A DNA stretch of 64,000 nucleotides, from the NCBI GenBank assembly GCA_013306675.1, contig JABLUY010000056.1, forward strand, positions 1-64,000, given 5' to 3'. Position 1 is the first letter of the stretch. Every line of letters starts with the position of its first letter. The DNA is from Thraustochytrium sp. TN22. Its lineage: Eukaryota; Sar; Bigyra; Thraustochytrida; Thraustochytriidae. Shown here piece by piece: positions 39,159 to 48,204 of this stretch. Both the position numbers and the translations under genes were made by a program. The notes under the pieces were generated by a model. It saw only the letters and a list, made by a program, of their open reading frames with translations, was not told where the DNA came from and did no database searches.

Positions 39159-39638
39159 GGCGGTGGCGTCGGCGGCGCTCTCGGCGCTGGTCTCGTCGTT
39201 GGGCTCGCCGTCCCAATCGCCGATGGCGGCCCGCCCCTCCTCGCCGCGCCCCGCGGCGGCCGGTCCGTGAGGCTGGGCGCGCCGAGGCAGGGCTCCTGTG
39301 CCACCTGTCACGCGGCGACCCAGCACAGCGCCGCGCAGCGCCGCGCGCGCGCGAGCGAGAGAGAGATTGGCAGCGCCGCGCCTCTGGCGCCGGTTTTTCC
39401 TTCCGGTGGGAATAGGCCACTTGGGACACTTGTTGGCAAGTTTTATCGCTCATCATGGTCACTGACGTGAGAGATGCGCTGGGGCGAGCGGGCGAGCTTC
39501 TTTCCCGCGAGCAACCCGACGAGTTTGAGACCCAGCCGGACGCAGCTCTGAGCTGAGCACGGGACTACGAACTTCAAGTTTTGAGAGGGAACGAAAAAGA
39601 GAAGTGAGCTACAATGGCGCTCACGGTCACGGTCACGG
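39159..39638. other. Upstream region of the giant gene
   Basis: 480 bases between the ATG of the giant gene and the stop of the glyoxalase II gene on the same strand. It must hold the 3' end of the latter and the promoter and leader of the giant gene. Visible features are an alternating CG/GC stretch with GAGAGA at about 39330-39372 and a (GGTCAC)n tract at 39621-39641. I recognise no TATA-like or other defined element. Confidence 0.5.
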
Positions 39639-40436
39639 TCAGGCGGAAGGCTTGCGGCCCCACTCGTCCTTGCCGCGGCGGACACGGAGGAGGGTGGCGA
39701 CGGCGTCGTCCGGGGTCTGGAAAGCGGCCTGGATCTCGGGAAGTACGCAGCGCATGAAGGGGTTGAACTGCTTCTCCTGGCCGATGGTGCTGGAAATAAA
39801 GGTGCCGGAGGCGTTGCAGGAGCGGGCCTCCTCGAGCTTGGCCTTGACGGCCGGGTTCTCGGGCTCGACGTGGAGGGCCCAGCGCAGGTTCTTCTCGGTA
39901 TAGTTGTGGCCGACGAAGACGCGCGTGTCGTCGTCGAGGGCGCCGAGCACCTCGATGAGCGCGTGGTACATCTGCTCCGGGGTGCCGCTGTTGAAGTTGC
40001 CGCAGCCGCCAACGAAGAGCGTGTCGCCGGTGAAGACGACGGCGGGCTCGCCGCCGCAGCGCGCCAAGAAGGCGACGTGGCCGGGCGTGTGGCACGGGAC
40101 GTCGAGGACGTCGACGGAGACGGCGCCGATCTGCACGGCATCGCCCTGGCCCACCGGGTGCGTGCATGCAGGAATGCCGTCGTTCTTGCCGCCCAGCACG
40201 GCGAGGTCGTCCTGGCCGGCCTCCTTGAGCAGGTTCACCAGCTCCACGTTGCCGCCGGCGTGGTCCCAGTGCGAGTGCGTCGTGAGCACGTGCGTGATGC
40301 GCACGCCGCGCTCCTTGGCAGCATCGATCACCGCCGACGGCGTCACCGGGTCCACCACGGCGCACGTCTTGGACCCACCGTCCACGAGCAGGTACGAGTA
40401 GTTGTCCTCCAGGACGGCCACCGGGATGACCTCCAT
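39639..40436 (-). CDS. HAGH: Hydroxyacylglutathione hydrolase (glyoxalase II)
   Basis: Metallo-beta-lactamase-fold thiolesterase that hydrolyses S-lactoylglutathione to D-lactate and glutathione, the second step of methylglyoxal detoxification. It has 265 residues, close to the 260-residue cytosolic human form. Metal ligands are all present: T-H-S-H-W-D-H with H54, H56, D58 and H59 (the same numbering as human), H116 in CHTPGH, D138 in GDTLF, and H177 in VGHNYTEKNLRW. The C-terminal substrate-binding helices include NPFMR. I start at MEVIPVAVLEDNY, which aligns with cytosolic forms. The frame is open upstream and encodes an Arg/Ser/Ala-rich stretch resembling a mitochondrial presequence, but it has no ATG. 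The neighbours are functionally unrelated. Confidence 0.95.
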   Translation of the reverse strand: MEVIPVAVLEDNYSYLLVDGGSKTCAVVDPVTPSAVIDAAKERGVRITHVLTTHSHWDHAGGNVELVNLLKEAGQDDLAVLGGKNDGIPACTHPVGQGDAVQIGAVSVDVLDVPCHTPGHVAFLARCGGEPAVVFTGDTLFVGGCGNFNSGTPEQMYHALIEVLGALDDDTRVFVGHNYTEKNLRWALHVEPENPAVKAKLEEARSCNASGTFISSTIGQEKQFNPFMRCVLPEIQAAFQTPDDAVATLLRVRRGKDEWGRKPSA

Positions 40437-41224
40437 GCTGGCTGTGAAGCTCGAGCTCGCGCTCGTCGAAACGGCGCGCCGCGCGCGGACAGCCGCGGGT
40501 CTTGGCGGGTCGTGCGGAGACTCGAGCGCGGCGCCCCGGTCTGCGTCTTGGGCGCCTTGCCTTGGCGCTGTTGAGGTTCTGCCCTCCAAGTCCTCCTGTC
40601 TGTGCCTCTAGATCGGCAGGCATCTTGTGAGTCGGCGCCTCCGCGCCAGGACCCGAGGCGCGCGCCGCTCGCCGCTTGCGATCGGGCTCGGCCAGAAGAA
40701 AGCCCGGCCGGCGTGCGCTGCGGCATTCCCTGCGCATTGCATCCTCCCGCATCGCATCGCCGCGCCGCGCTGCGCCGCGAATCGCCGCGAATCGCCGCGC
40801 AAGACCTCAAAAAGATAGGAATCCGTCGTGCAGGGCTGAGCTGAGCTGAGCTGATAAGAGCGGTGAGTCAGTGAGTGCGCCGTGCGGCTCTCGCGCTGTA
40901 GTAGCGCGCACGCGCCGGCGACTGTCGTCAGCGCATCGCCCATGTACTTCTGACAGGTGCAGCGCTCGAGCTGCACGGCAGCACAGCACAGGTGGTGAAG
41001 ATGGCAGAAAGTGGCCGGCGATGCGCCGGGGAATGCACGATGGTCGCCGGGCGTCGTCTTCTCCCAAGGCCGATCCTGTCAATCGTTGCACATCACAATC
41101 ACATCGTTTACTTGCACAAAAAGGTTGTTGGGACAGCACAGGCAGGGTCGGCGTGGTGGTTGTCTCGTTTCTCACACGTCTCTCTCGTCTCTCTCTCGTC
41201 TCTCGTCTCTCTCCGCGGGTGGTA
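40437..41224. other. Intergenic region with short tandem repeats
   Basis: 788 bases between the glyoxalase II start and the stop of the PH/DUF1336 gene, both on the minus strand. It contains CGCCGCGAAT direct repeats (about 40770-40800), a (GCTGA)n run at about 40835-40855, and a pyrimidine-rich TCTCTCGTC tract at 41160-41220 that lies in the 3' region of the PH/DUF1336 gene. An open stretch at 40437-40589 continues the glyoxalase II frame without an ATG. No other gene is supported. Confidence 0.55.
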
Positions 41225-43999
41225 CTACAGGTGGTTGATGTGTTTGGCGTTCTCGAAGTTGAGGCGGCAGATCTTGGCGCAGCCGAGGACGCACTCGGGA
41301 AGCTCGTAGTCCTCCTCACCCTGGATGAGAAATGCGCCGCGGATCTTGATGATCTCTGCCGTCTCGCGGAACTGATTGAAGAGGGTGCGAGCGATCATGC
41401 CGAACTTGTGGACCATGACGGTGACCTCGATGCAGCCGCCGGGTACGTGGTTGGCGCGCTCGACGTTGGCGGTCTTGAAAAGCATGACAGGCTTGCCGTT
41501 GAGAGAGTGCAGGCGCTTGGGGATGGGTAGGTCGGCGATGTTGGCAGCCATGCCAATGCCCTTGAAGCGGCGCCGCACGTCCTCGTTATACTCGAACTCG
41601 GTGCAGAAGCGCTTAAGAAGGAGGACCTCGGGTCTTTCTGCGGACTCGGCAGCGGCACGCGCGGTCTCGGGGCGCACGGCAAAGTAAAAAATGACGGAGA
41701 CGCCCGGGTCGTCACCACCGAACATGGCGGGCGCCTTGAGCGGGACCTGGATGTTGATGATGAAGATACGCGGCAGGCCGCTGGCGCGGATGACGGCCAT
41801 GTCGTCCTCGGGGCGCGGGGAAGGCAGGTTGACGAGGTTGTGCACGGTATCGACCTTGGTGTCGCCCTTCAAGATGTCCATGCCGACGAGGTCGTAAAGT
41901 GCGGGCCCGGAAGGGGCCTTTTGCTTGGTGTTTTTGTAGTCGAGCTGGCGCAGACGGAACTCAGAGGCATCGCAGAGCGACCAGGTGCAGAGCTGCTGCT
42001 CCTCCTCGGGCAGGCTGCGCATCGTGGACCCTGCGGCCGGCTTCCCGTTGGCCTCGTAGGGCGAGGCCTTGGCGACGGAGGCGGCCGACGCGGCGCCCTC
42101 GCCGTCCTGGGCAGCAGCTGTCGCCGCAGCGAGCCCCGCATCGGCAGCGGTGGCCGCGAGCGCGGTTGCGTCGGCGGTCTGGGCGGCGCCGGCCAGCTCC
42201 CCGTTGGCTTCGGCGCCGGCCGTGGAGGTCGTGTTCTGGTCGGGCTTGGAGGAGGAGGAGGAGGAGGCGGCGGAGGCGTCCTGGGCATCGGTCCGCTGCG
42301 GCAAAGCAGCGGGCGTAGCCTGGATCGGCGGCGGCGCGAGCGCTGAGTCCGCGTAGGGCGCGTGGTCGACAAGGTGCGGGTTCTGCAGGCAGTGAGCCAC
42401 CTGGTCGCACTTGCCCTGGAGCGTCTTGATGGCCTTGTTGTAGCGGAAAACGGTGGCGTCGTGCTCGTTGGCGAGCTTCTCGTAGTAGACGACGAAAGAG
42501 AGGAAGGCCAGGTTGAGCAGCATGGCGACCGAGACGTTGCCCATGGAGGGTCCCATGTAGCAGATCATGTTGATGGCGACGAGGCAGGCGAGCGCAATGT
42601 AAGGGTCGATGCGCATGGCGCGCTGGCCGTCGCCGCGCACGATGTTGCGCGTGGAGTCGAGGACCGGGAGGACGTGCTCGTGAATGACCTGCTGCAGCTG
42701 CGCGAGCTCATGGCTGAGCTCGGCGGCGACCGCATCGCTGGCGGCCGCGGCGGCCGCCTCGGGGTCGCCCTTGGCGGAGGCGTCGGCGTAGATGGAGAAG
42801 AGCGAGGCGGGCACGTATCCCTCGAGCAGCTGGCCGGCGCCGACCTTGTGGTGGTCGGCGGACTGCTTGAGGAGCGCGTGCGCGCGGCGCAAAATGTCGA
42901 CCCACTTCTCGGCAAGCTCCTTGGACTTGGCGCGCAGGACGACGTTGGGGTTGTTGGCCTGGGTGATGCTGTTCTTCTTGACCTCGCCGCAGTCGAGGTG
43001 GATGAGGTTGCCCTCGGTGGGCGACTCGGTGGTGTACATGTTGCGAATATCCGCAACGCGGATCTGGCCGCGCTCGTCGCCAAGCAGCGAGGCCGTCTCG
43101 CCGCGCACGCCGCGCTTGGGCACGAGGTAGTAGTACAGCGTGGACGAGGTGAGCACGAAGAAGCGCTTGCCCCAGCCGGCCTTCCAGCTGCCGTCGCGGC
43201 GCTTCTCTAGCCGGCCTGCCGCGAGGATCCAGCTGCGCGGGTCGCAGTCGTACGCGGAGGCGTTCTCGGCGTAGGGGTCCGTACCGGCGCCGGCCGCTAG
43301 CGCCGCGGGCGTCATCCGCCCGGGCCCGCCCGCGGACCCGTAGCTGAGAGCCGTGTGCATGGCCGGGTCCATGGCCGAGACCGACAGGTGGGTGCCAAGA
43401 CCGCGCGAGGTGGGCGAGGCCGGCAACCGCGGCGAGCGCTCGCCCTCGTTGTCCGTGCTGGCCACGGACATGGCCGAGCTCACGTTGCGCGGGCCGAGCA
43501 GCCGCGTGGCCACCTGGCTGTCCTCGAAGACGCCCGAGGCCGGTCTCGACTTGGGGCTCGCCATCATCATCGCGTCCTCCTCGTCCGAGCTCGCCGACCG
43601 GAAGCTGCCGCCCATGGTCATCGCTGTGCCCGTGCTATCCTGGGCGCGCAGCGGCAGCCTCGCCACCGCTTGCTGCTGGTGCCTGCCGGCCCCCGCGCCT
43701 GCGCCAACGCCCGCGCCAACGCCCGTGCCTGCGCCTGCGCGTGCGCCCGCCAGCAGCTTCTCCTCGAGCACGTCTTCCAGCACGGCGCGCAGCTCGTCCA
43801 GCGAGACGTCCACGCGGCGCGCCGCCGCCGCCGCCGCCGCCGCCGCCTCGCTGCGCGCGCCCGGCACCACCTCGGACAGCGTGCTGCGCAGCACCCGCGG
43901 TTGCGGCGTGGCCGCTGAGGATGACGCTGACGCCGCCGCCGCCGCCGCCGCCGCCGCAGCGGCCGCGGCCTCGCGCGCCGCCGCCGAAGACTTGGCCAT
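41225..43999 (-). CDS. PH domain + DUF1336 (EDR2-like) protein
   Basis: 924 residues. A polyalanine N terminus is followed by a Ser/Gly-rich linker. A pleckstrin-homology domain lies at about 256-378 (WGKRFFVLTSSTLYYYLVP start, EKWVDILRRAH end). Two adjacent hydrophobic stretches lie at about 463-508 (PYIALACLVAINMICYMG and VAMLLNLAFLSFVVYY). A low-complexity linker leads to a C-terminal EDR2_C/DUF1336 domain at about 668-924, with signature pieces FIINIQVP, VSVIFYFAVRP, FKGIGMAANI, NGKPVMLFKT and KFGMIARTLFNQF. Plant EDR2 has START-PH-DUF1336 and binds phosphoinositides. Here the START domain is missing and a membrane hairpin may replace it. It probably acts in lipid sensing or transfer at a membrane. 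I chose the ATG at 43999 (MAKSSAAAREA) because the frame upstream has no ATG. Confidence 0.85.
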   Translation of the reverse strand: MAKSSAAAREAAAAAAAAAAAAASASSSAATPQPRVLRSTLSEVVPGARSEAAAAAAAAARRVDVSLDELRAVLEDVLEEKLLAGARAGAGTGVGAGVGAGAGAGRHQQQAVARLPLRAQDSTGTAMTMGGSFRSASSDEEDAMMMASPKSRPASGVFEDSQVATRLLGPRNVSSAMSVASTDNEGERSPRLPASPTSRGLGTHLSVSAMDPAMHTALSYGSAGGPGRMTPAALAAGAGTDPYAENASAYDCDPRSWILAAGRLEKRRDGSWKAGWGKRFFVLTSSTLYYYLVPKRGVRGETASLLGDERGQIRVADIRNMYTTESPTEGNLIHLDCGEVKKNSITQANNPNVVLRAKSKELAEKWVDILRRAHALLKQSADHHKVGAGQLLEGYVPASLFSIYADASAKGDPEAAAAAASDAVAAELSHELAQLQQVIHEHVLPVLDSTRNIVRGDGQRAMRIDPYIALACLVAINMICYMGPSMGNVSVAMLLNLAFLSFVVYYEKLANEHDATVFRYNKAIKTLQGKCDQVAHCLQNPHLVDHAPYADSALAPPPIQATPAALPQRTDAQDASAASSSSSSKPDQNTTSTAGAEANGELAGAAQTADATALAATAADAGLAAATAAAQDGEGAASAASVAKASPYEANGKPAAGSTMRSLPEEEQQLCTWSLCDASEFRLRQLDYKNTKQKAPSGPALYDLVGMDILKGDTKVDTVHNLVNLPSPRPEDDMAVIRASGLPRIFIINIQVPLKAPAMFGGDDPGVSVIFYFAVRPETARAAAESAERPEVLLLKRFCTEFEYNEDVRRRFKGIGMAANIADLPIPKRLHSLNGKPVMLFKTANVERANHVPGGCIEVTVMVHKFGMIARTLFNQFRETAEIIKIRGAFLIQGEEDYELPECVLGCAKICRLNFENAKHINHL

Positions 44000-44010
44000 C
44001 GCCGCCGCCC

Positions 44011-44045
<35 letters not shown>

Positions 44046-44174
44046 CGACGATCGATCGGAGATGGATGATTGCGGTCACGATGGACGCGATCCGGTCCAG
44101 GCACTTGCTTGATCCCACTGACAGTAGTGAATGCCAGTGGCAGTGAGCAGCGCTGGGCCTCGCCCCGCTTTTCC

Positions 44175-44227
<53 letters not shown>

Positions 44228-44269
44228 TTCTTGTCAATGGTATTTACTCGGAGGCCTGCCAGCATCACT
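44000..44269. other. Spacer with (TTTC)n microsatellite
   Basis: Spacer between two minus-strand genes. It contains a (CCG)n run that continues from the polyalanine-coding part of the downstream gene. A (CTTT)n tetranucleotide tract of about 13 units lies at about 44175-44226, in the 3' region of the Golgi pH regulator gene's neighbour. Confidence 0.7.
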
Positions 44270-46120
44270 TCATGCAACCTTGTCAAAAGCCTGAAAGTTG
44301 ATGCGGTCCTCGCGCTGGCGATGCAAAAAGTACAGCACCGAGGTGGTGCATACCGCAGAGCCGAGGAAGATACGGTCGAAGAAGCGGTGGAAGAAGCCAA
44401 ACTGCAGGTCGCCGCCAAGAACGGCCGTCACCACGCGGCGGTAGTCCTCCGGCAAATTCATCCGCATGAGGAGCACGAAGGAAATAAAGTACATGCCCAT
44501 GAGCTGGGCCAGCAGCAACACCAGCGCGTTCGACGAGACCGTCGTTGACAGCTGGTGGAAGATCTTCGTGATGGTGATAAGGAAGCCGCGCACCGAGGCG
44601 AAGGTCAGCACGCTCACCAAGAGCAGCGAGATTACCTGGGACCAAAAGTGCACATCCAGGTCCACCTGGAAGAACATGAAGAAGATCTGGAATCCGCGCG
44701 TGACCGGGTCTTTCTTCGGATCACGGTCCAACAAAATGTTCACCGACACCATCGTGCACTTGTATACGCAATACCCGGAGAACACGTAGCCCAGCATATA
44801 GTGGAAGAACCCACGAAGCGTCTTGGAGAACTGCAGGCGCTCCTGATTGTGGCGCATTTCGTTCACATCTAAGAACAACTCGCGGTGAAAAGACTCCAGC
44901 GTCTCAATCTCGCTGCGCAACGCGCGCACCTGCGCCTCGGTGCCGCCGCGGTGGCCTAGTCGCAGCCCGCAGAGTAACTGCACCAGCGTCACCACCGTTG
45001 TGCGCAGCGCGGTCCAGAAAAAGTGCGCGACGCGCCACGCCAGGCGCGCGTGCTGTAAACGCGGCGTTGACGACGACCCGCCCGCGTCCGCGCTCGCTTC
45101 CGGGGGCGACGACGACTGTCGTCCAACCAGGCGCATCGAAAACCCGCCGTCGAGGCCGTCCACGCCGGCCCCGCCCCCGGCGCTGCTCGCCCCATTTACT
45201 ACGCCATTGCCCAGGCCGCCTCCCGGAGCGAGACCGCTCGCGCCTGGGCCCGCAGCGCCGCCAGCGTTCGCCCCACTCCCGCTGCCAGCGCCCGAGCCCA
45301 CCTCGCTCGCGGCCTGGGCCAGGAGAAGCATGAGGCGTTTTTTCTTGGACGCGATGAGCCCAAGCGTCTGCAGAGCGCGCTGCTCGAGGTTCCTAATCTC
45401 CTCGGCGCGGTACGGCCGCAGGAAAATAGTCAGGTGCCTATACGGCGAGTTGACCGCACCAAAGCCGCTCAGCGTTGCCATCGCCATCACGCCCAGCATG
45501 CCTAGCCGCCCCACGCTGTACTCAATCGAGAGCAGCTGGCCCAGCCCGTGGTCAAGCCCCAGGCGCGAAGCGGGGTTCAAATCGACATCCGCGCCGAAGC
45601 CCGCGTCCCATGCCTCATCGAGGCCTAGACCCGCAGGCTCCGCCGCGAGCACGTCGCTGTCGTCCGGGGACACTGTCGGCTCGAGCCCGTCCTCGTTCGC
45701 CTCGTGTGCGACGCGCGCCCCAAGCGCGTCGTACACGTAGAGGAAGAAGGCGTACGCGAGCGCCACCGCGACAATGCGCCCGCGCAGCGGCAGGCCCCGA
45801 TTGCGGCGTGCCATGGCCCACAGCACGCTCAAAGGGTTCACCACGGTGAGCAGCGCCAAGAGGCTGTACAGGTCTACTTTCCACAGCATCCAGCGCGTCT
45901 CAGCGTGCATGACGCCCATGATCTCGAAGAGCACCAACGCCTGCATGTTCACCGACAGCATAAAGGTTGTTGCGAAGAGCGCCTGCACCGCTAAGCTATC
46001 CACCTCGTAGTCGCGGAAGAGCCACTGCGAGAAGAACACCACTGCGAACGCGAACGGCGCGGCCGTCGACACCAGGACCAGGCCTGCGTCCTCGCGCACC
46101 AGCGCCGCGCTCTCCTCCAT
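44270..46120 (-). CDS. GPHR: Golgi pH regulator (GPR89/GPHR family) anion channel
   Basis: Multi-pass membrane protein that provides counter-ion conductance for Golgi acidification in animals; plant members are GTG1/2. It has 616 residues against 455 in human. Membrane segments are at about 13-34, 43-69, 82-103, 113-132 and 203-222, with further ones at about 436-462, 491-520, 530-553 and 583-600. Family signatures are LTIFLRPYRAEEIRNLEQRA (229-248) followed by ASKKKRL, then FSKTLRGFFHYMLGY, DPVTRGFQIF, WSQVISLLLV, RGFLITITKIFH and LLLAQLMGMYFISFVLLMRM. The extra length is mostly a Gly/Ala/Ser-rich insertion at about 271-355 in the central cytosolic loop. The start MEESAALVREDAG is the ATG just before the first helix. 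The gene is divergent from the MORN gene, with 273 bases between their start codons. Confidence 0.93.
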   Translation of the reverse strand: MEESAALVREDAGLVLVSTAAPFAFAVVFFSQWLFRDYEVDSLAVQALFATTFMLSVNMQALVLFEIMGVMHAETRWMLWKVDLYSLLALLTVVNPLSVLWAMARRNRGLPLRGRIVAVALAYAFFLYVYDALGARVAHEANEDGLEPTVSPDDSDVLAAEPAGLGLDEAWDAGFGADVDLNPASRLGLDHGLGQLLSIEYSVGRLGMLGVMAMATLSGFGAVNSPYRHLTIFLRPYRAEEIRNLEQRALQTLGLIASKKKRLMLLLAQAASEVGSGAGSGSGANAGGAAGPGASGLAPGGGLGNGVVNGASSAGGGAGVDGLDGGFSMRLVGRQSSSPPEASADAGGSSSTPRLQHARLAWRVAHFFWTALRTTVVTLVQLLCGLRLGHRGGTEAQVRALRSEIETLESFHRELFLDVNEMRHNQERLQFSKTLRGFFHYMLGYVFSGYCVYKCTMVSVNILLDRDPKKDPVTRGFQIFFMFFQVDLDVHFWSQVISLLLVSVLTFASVRGFLITITKIFHQLSTTVSSNALVLLLAQLMGMYFISFVLLMRMNLPEDYRRVVTAVLGGDLQFGFFHRFFDRIFLGSAVCTTSVLYFLHRQREDRINFQAFDKVA

Positions 46121-46393
46121 GGCCGCACCCTGCCTCCTCGCCTCGGGCGAGCGAGGTCGCCAGTCCTGGCGAGCGAGGTCGCCTGCCCGGGCGAGCGAGC
46201 TCGCCTGTGCGGTCCAGCGAGCTCGGCTGTCCGGGCTCGCCTCGGCCCCGCGCCGCACCCGCCTCCGCCGCGCCCGCCTGCCTCGCCGCGCCGCGCCGCC
46301 GCTCGGGCTCTGCAGTGGACGCTTGGACCTCGGTCGCGTCAACCACGGTGGCCGTGGCGGCCGCGCAGACCTCCAACGAGCGGGACGACGAAC
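46121..46393. promoter_or_regulatory. Shared divergent promoter region (GPHR / MORN gene)
   Basis: 273 bases separate two ATGs on opposite strands, so both promoters must lie here or overlap the coding ends. It contains several copies of a GCGAGCGAGGTCGCC-like motif between about 46146 and 46225, related to CGAGCTCG palindromes. No TATA-like element is visible. Confidence 0.5.
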
Positions 46394-46574
46394 ATGGCGC
46401 GCGTCGAGCAGGCGCGCGTGGTGCCCGCGCGCGACGCGCAGCAGCTCATGAGCGCGCACGCGCCAGAGCCGCCCCTGCGCGTCGTGCAGGTGCGCCCGGC
46501 GCGCAAGCGACCGCGCGCCGACCTGGCGCGCCAGCCGCAGCAGCAGCAGGACGAGCAGCAGCAGGAGCAGCAAG

Positions 46575-46623
<49 letters not shown>

Positions 46624-47926
46624 CGAGCAGCAGCAGCAGCAGCAGCAGCACAACTTGCAGAAACAAAGCGACGGCAGGGCCGGGGACGCCGAGGACAAGG
46701 CCGAGCGCGCCAGCGATGACCTGCAGCAGCCGGTGTCCGTGTCGTCGAATGCAGGCTCGTCCTCCTCTGATGGGACTTCGTCGTCGTCGACTGCCTCTGA
46801 GCAGCAAGAGGAGGCGAAGATGATGAAGGAGCGGGCCGGGCTTCAGGGCGAGACTGCGGACGGAGCCTCGAGCCACCTGGGAGACTTCGTGACGGGCGCG
46901 GCGCCAGATGGCTTTCTGGATGCGGTGCGCGAGTTTGAAACGCGCAAGCAGGACCTGCTCACGGCGCTCGGGCGAAGGCAGCCGCGTGAGGTAGAGATCA
47001 AGTACCCAGATGACGACAACGGCGGCCGCAAGCGCTACATGGGGTCGGTACGCAACGGCAAGCCGCATGGGAGGGGCACACTTGCCTGGGTGTGCGGAAG
47101 CTGCTACACGGGCGAGTTCCGCGGCGACAAGCTCACCGGCATGGGCACATACACATGGAGCAATGGCAAGAGGTACACGGGCGAGTGGCTGGACGGCAAG
47201 GCGTGCGGCTTTGGCGTGCTCACCTCGGACGAAGCTGGCGCCATGACGTACCAGGGCATGTGGCGCGATGGCCTCATGCACGGCTTCGGCCGCCTACGCC
47301 TGGAGAATGGCGACTGGTACGAGGGCATGTGGCAGTGCAACAACAAACATGGCGCGGGCGTCTATGTGTGGGCGAACGGCGATCGGTACGAAGGTGGCTT
47401 CGCGTACAACCAGCTTCACGGCGTCGGTGTGTACACCTGGCCGAACGGGCGCAGGCTAGAAACACGCTTCGAGCGACACGTGCCGGCCATCGCCTGGACC
47501 TTGGCACGCGCGCTGTGGCTGCTCATGACATTCGCGAGCGTTGCGTACGTCGCCATCTTCATTTTCGCCATGCTCCTGGACGAGTCGGAGGTCCTGCACA
47601 TCGTGCAGGACACCGTTGTCGAGACCGCGGACCTCGACGGTCCGGGTGCTTCTGTGCTCGCCAGCGACCTGCGCTCGTGGCTATTGCGCGTGCTGCGTCA
47701 CGAGCTCGCGCTACCGCACATTCGCGTCGTTCTTCTCTTCACGCTGCAAACAGCGCTGGAGGAGATCTTCGCCAACATCATCGCCAACGTCGCGAGCGCC
47801 TTTTGTCACCTCCAAGAGCTCGCCATCAGCGACGACCTCGCCTGGCGCCAGGGCCTGGCGCTCGGCTGCGCCGTCGTGCTGTTTTTCTCCTCGCTGCACC
47901 TGCTCCTCTACTCCTTCATCCTGTAA
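46394..47926 (+). CDS. PolyQ, six-MORN-repeat protein with C-terminal membrane segments
   Basis: 510 residues. The N-terminal region holds a polyglutamine/QQD tract (about 48-86) and a Ser-rich region. Six consecutive 23-residue MORN repeats follow at about 214-352: YMGSVRNGKPHGRG, YTGEFRGDKLTGMG, YTGEWLDGKACGFG, YQGMWRDGLMHGFG, YEGMWQCNNKHGAG and YEGGFAYNQLHGVG. After them comes a hydrophobic helix (about 368-394), an amphipathic region, and a terminal hydrophobic segment ending YSFIL. MORN arrays bind membranes or act as scaffolds (junctophilins, PIP5 kinases, apicomplexan MORN1). Here the array is joined to its own membrane anchor, a junctophilin-like order, although I see no junctophilin sequence similarity beyond MORN. 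It could bridge two membranes; that is inference. Confidence 0.85.
46540..46650 (+). repeat. CAG/polyglutamine tract
   Basis: Imperfect (CAG)n interrupted by GAC and GAG, encoding runs of glutamine with single Asp/Glu. It is coding sequence in the MORN gene and probably length-variable. Confidence 0.9.
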
Positions 47927-48204
47927 ATTGTGGCCGTATGCTGACAGGCCTCCGTGACGGACAGTAGCGATACCAGTAAGCTAGTCAGGGTAGCGTACCG
48001 TGCAACCTCTGAGCAATTTTCGGGCAGGGTTCCCGAGCTGCGGTTTGCTGAAAGAACTTTGATCGCCGCCAGAGCGACTAACTTGGTCCCCCGCTCAGCT
48101 GCCGTCTGACATGGTGTCCCCGGTTCACTTGAGCGACACTTGAGCAGACGTTGAACGAAGCAAGCAAGGACCAAGACCGCCGCCGACTGCGGCGGCGCGG
48201 CGCG
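47927..48204. other. Intergenic spacer before MFS transporter
   Basis: 278 bases between two plus-strand genes. I see no clear element. A frame open from 48151 joins the transporter but lacks an ATG before 48205. Confidence 0.5.

Noticed and set aside
1599-39158. Bacterial or phage contamination as the source of the tail-fibre-like giant gene
   Set aside because: It is embedded between eukaryotic THOC7 and glyoxalase II genes, within 80-480 bases of each, and shares base composition with them.
39159-39326. Extension of the giant protein upstream to a GTG at 39326
   Set aside because: No ATG in that stretch. Nuclear eukaryotic genes rarely start at GTG. An upstream exon is possible but not shown.
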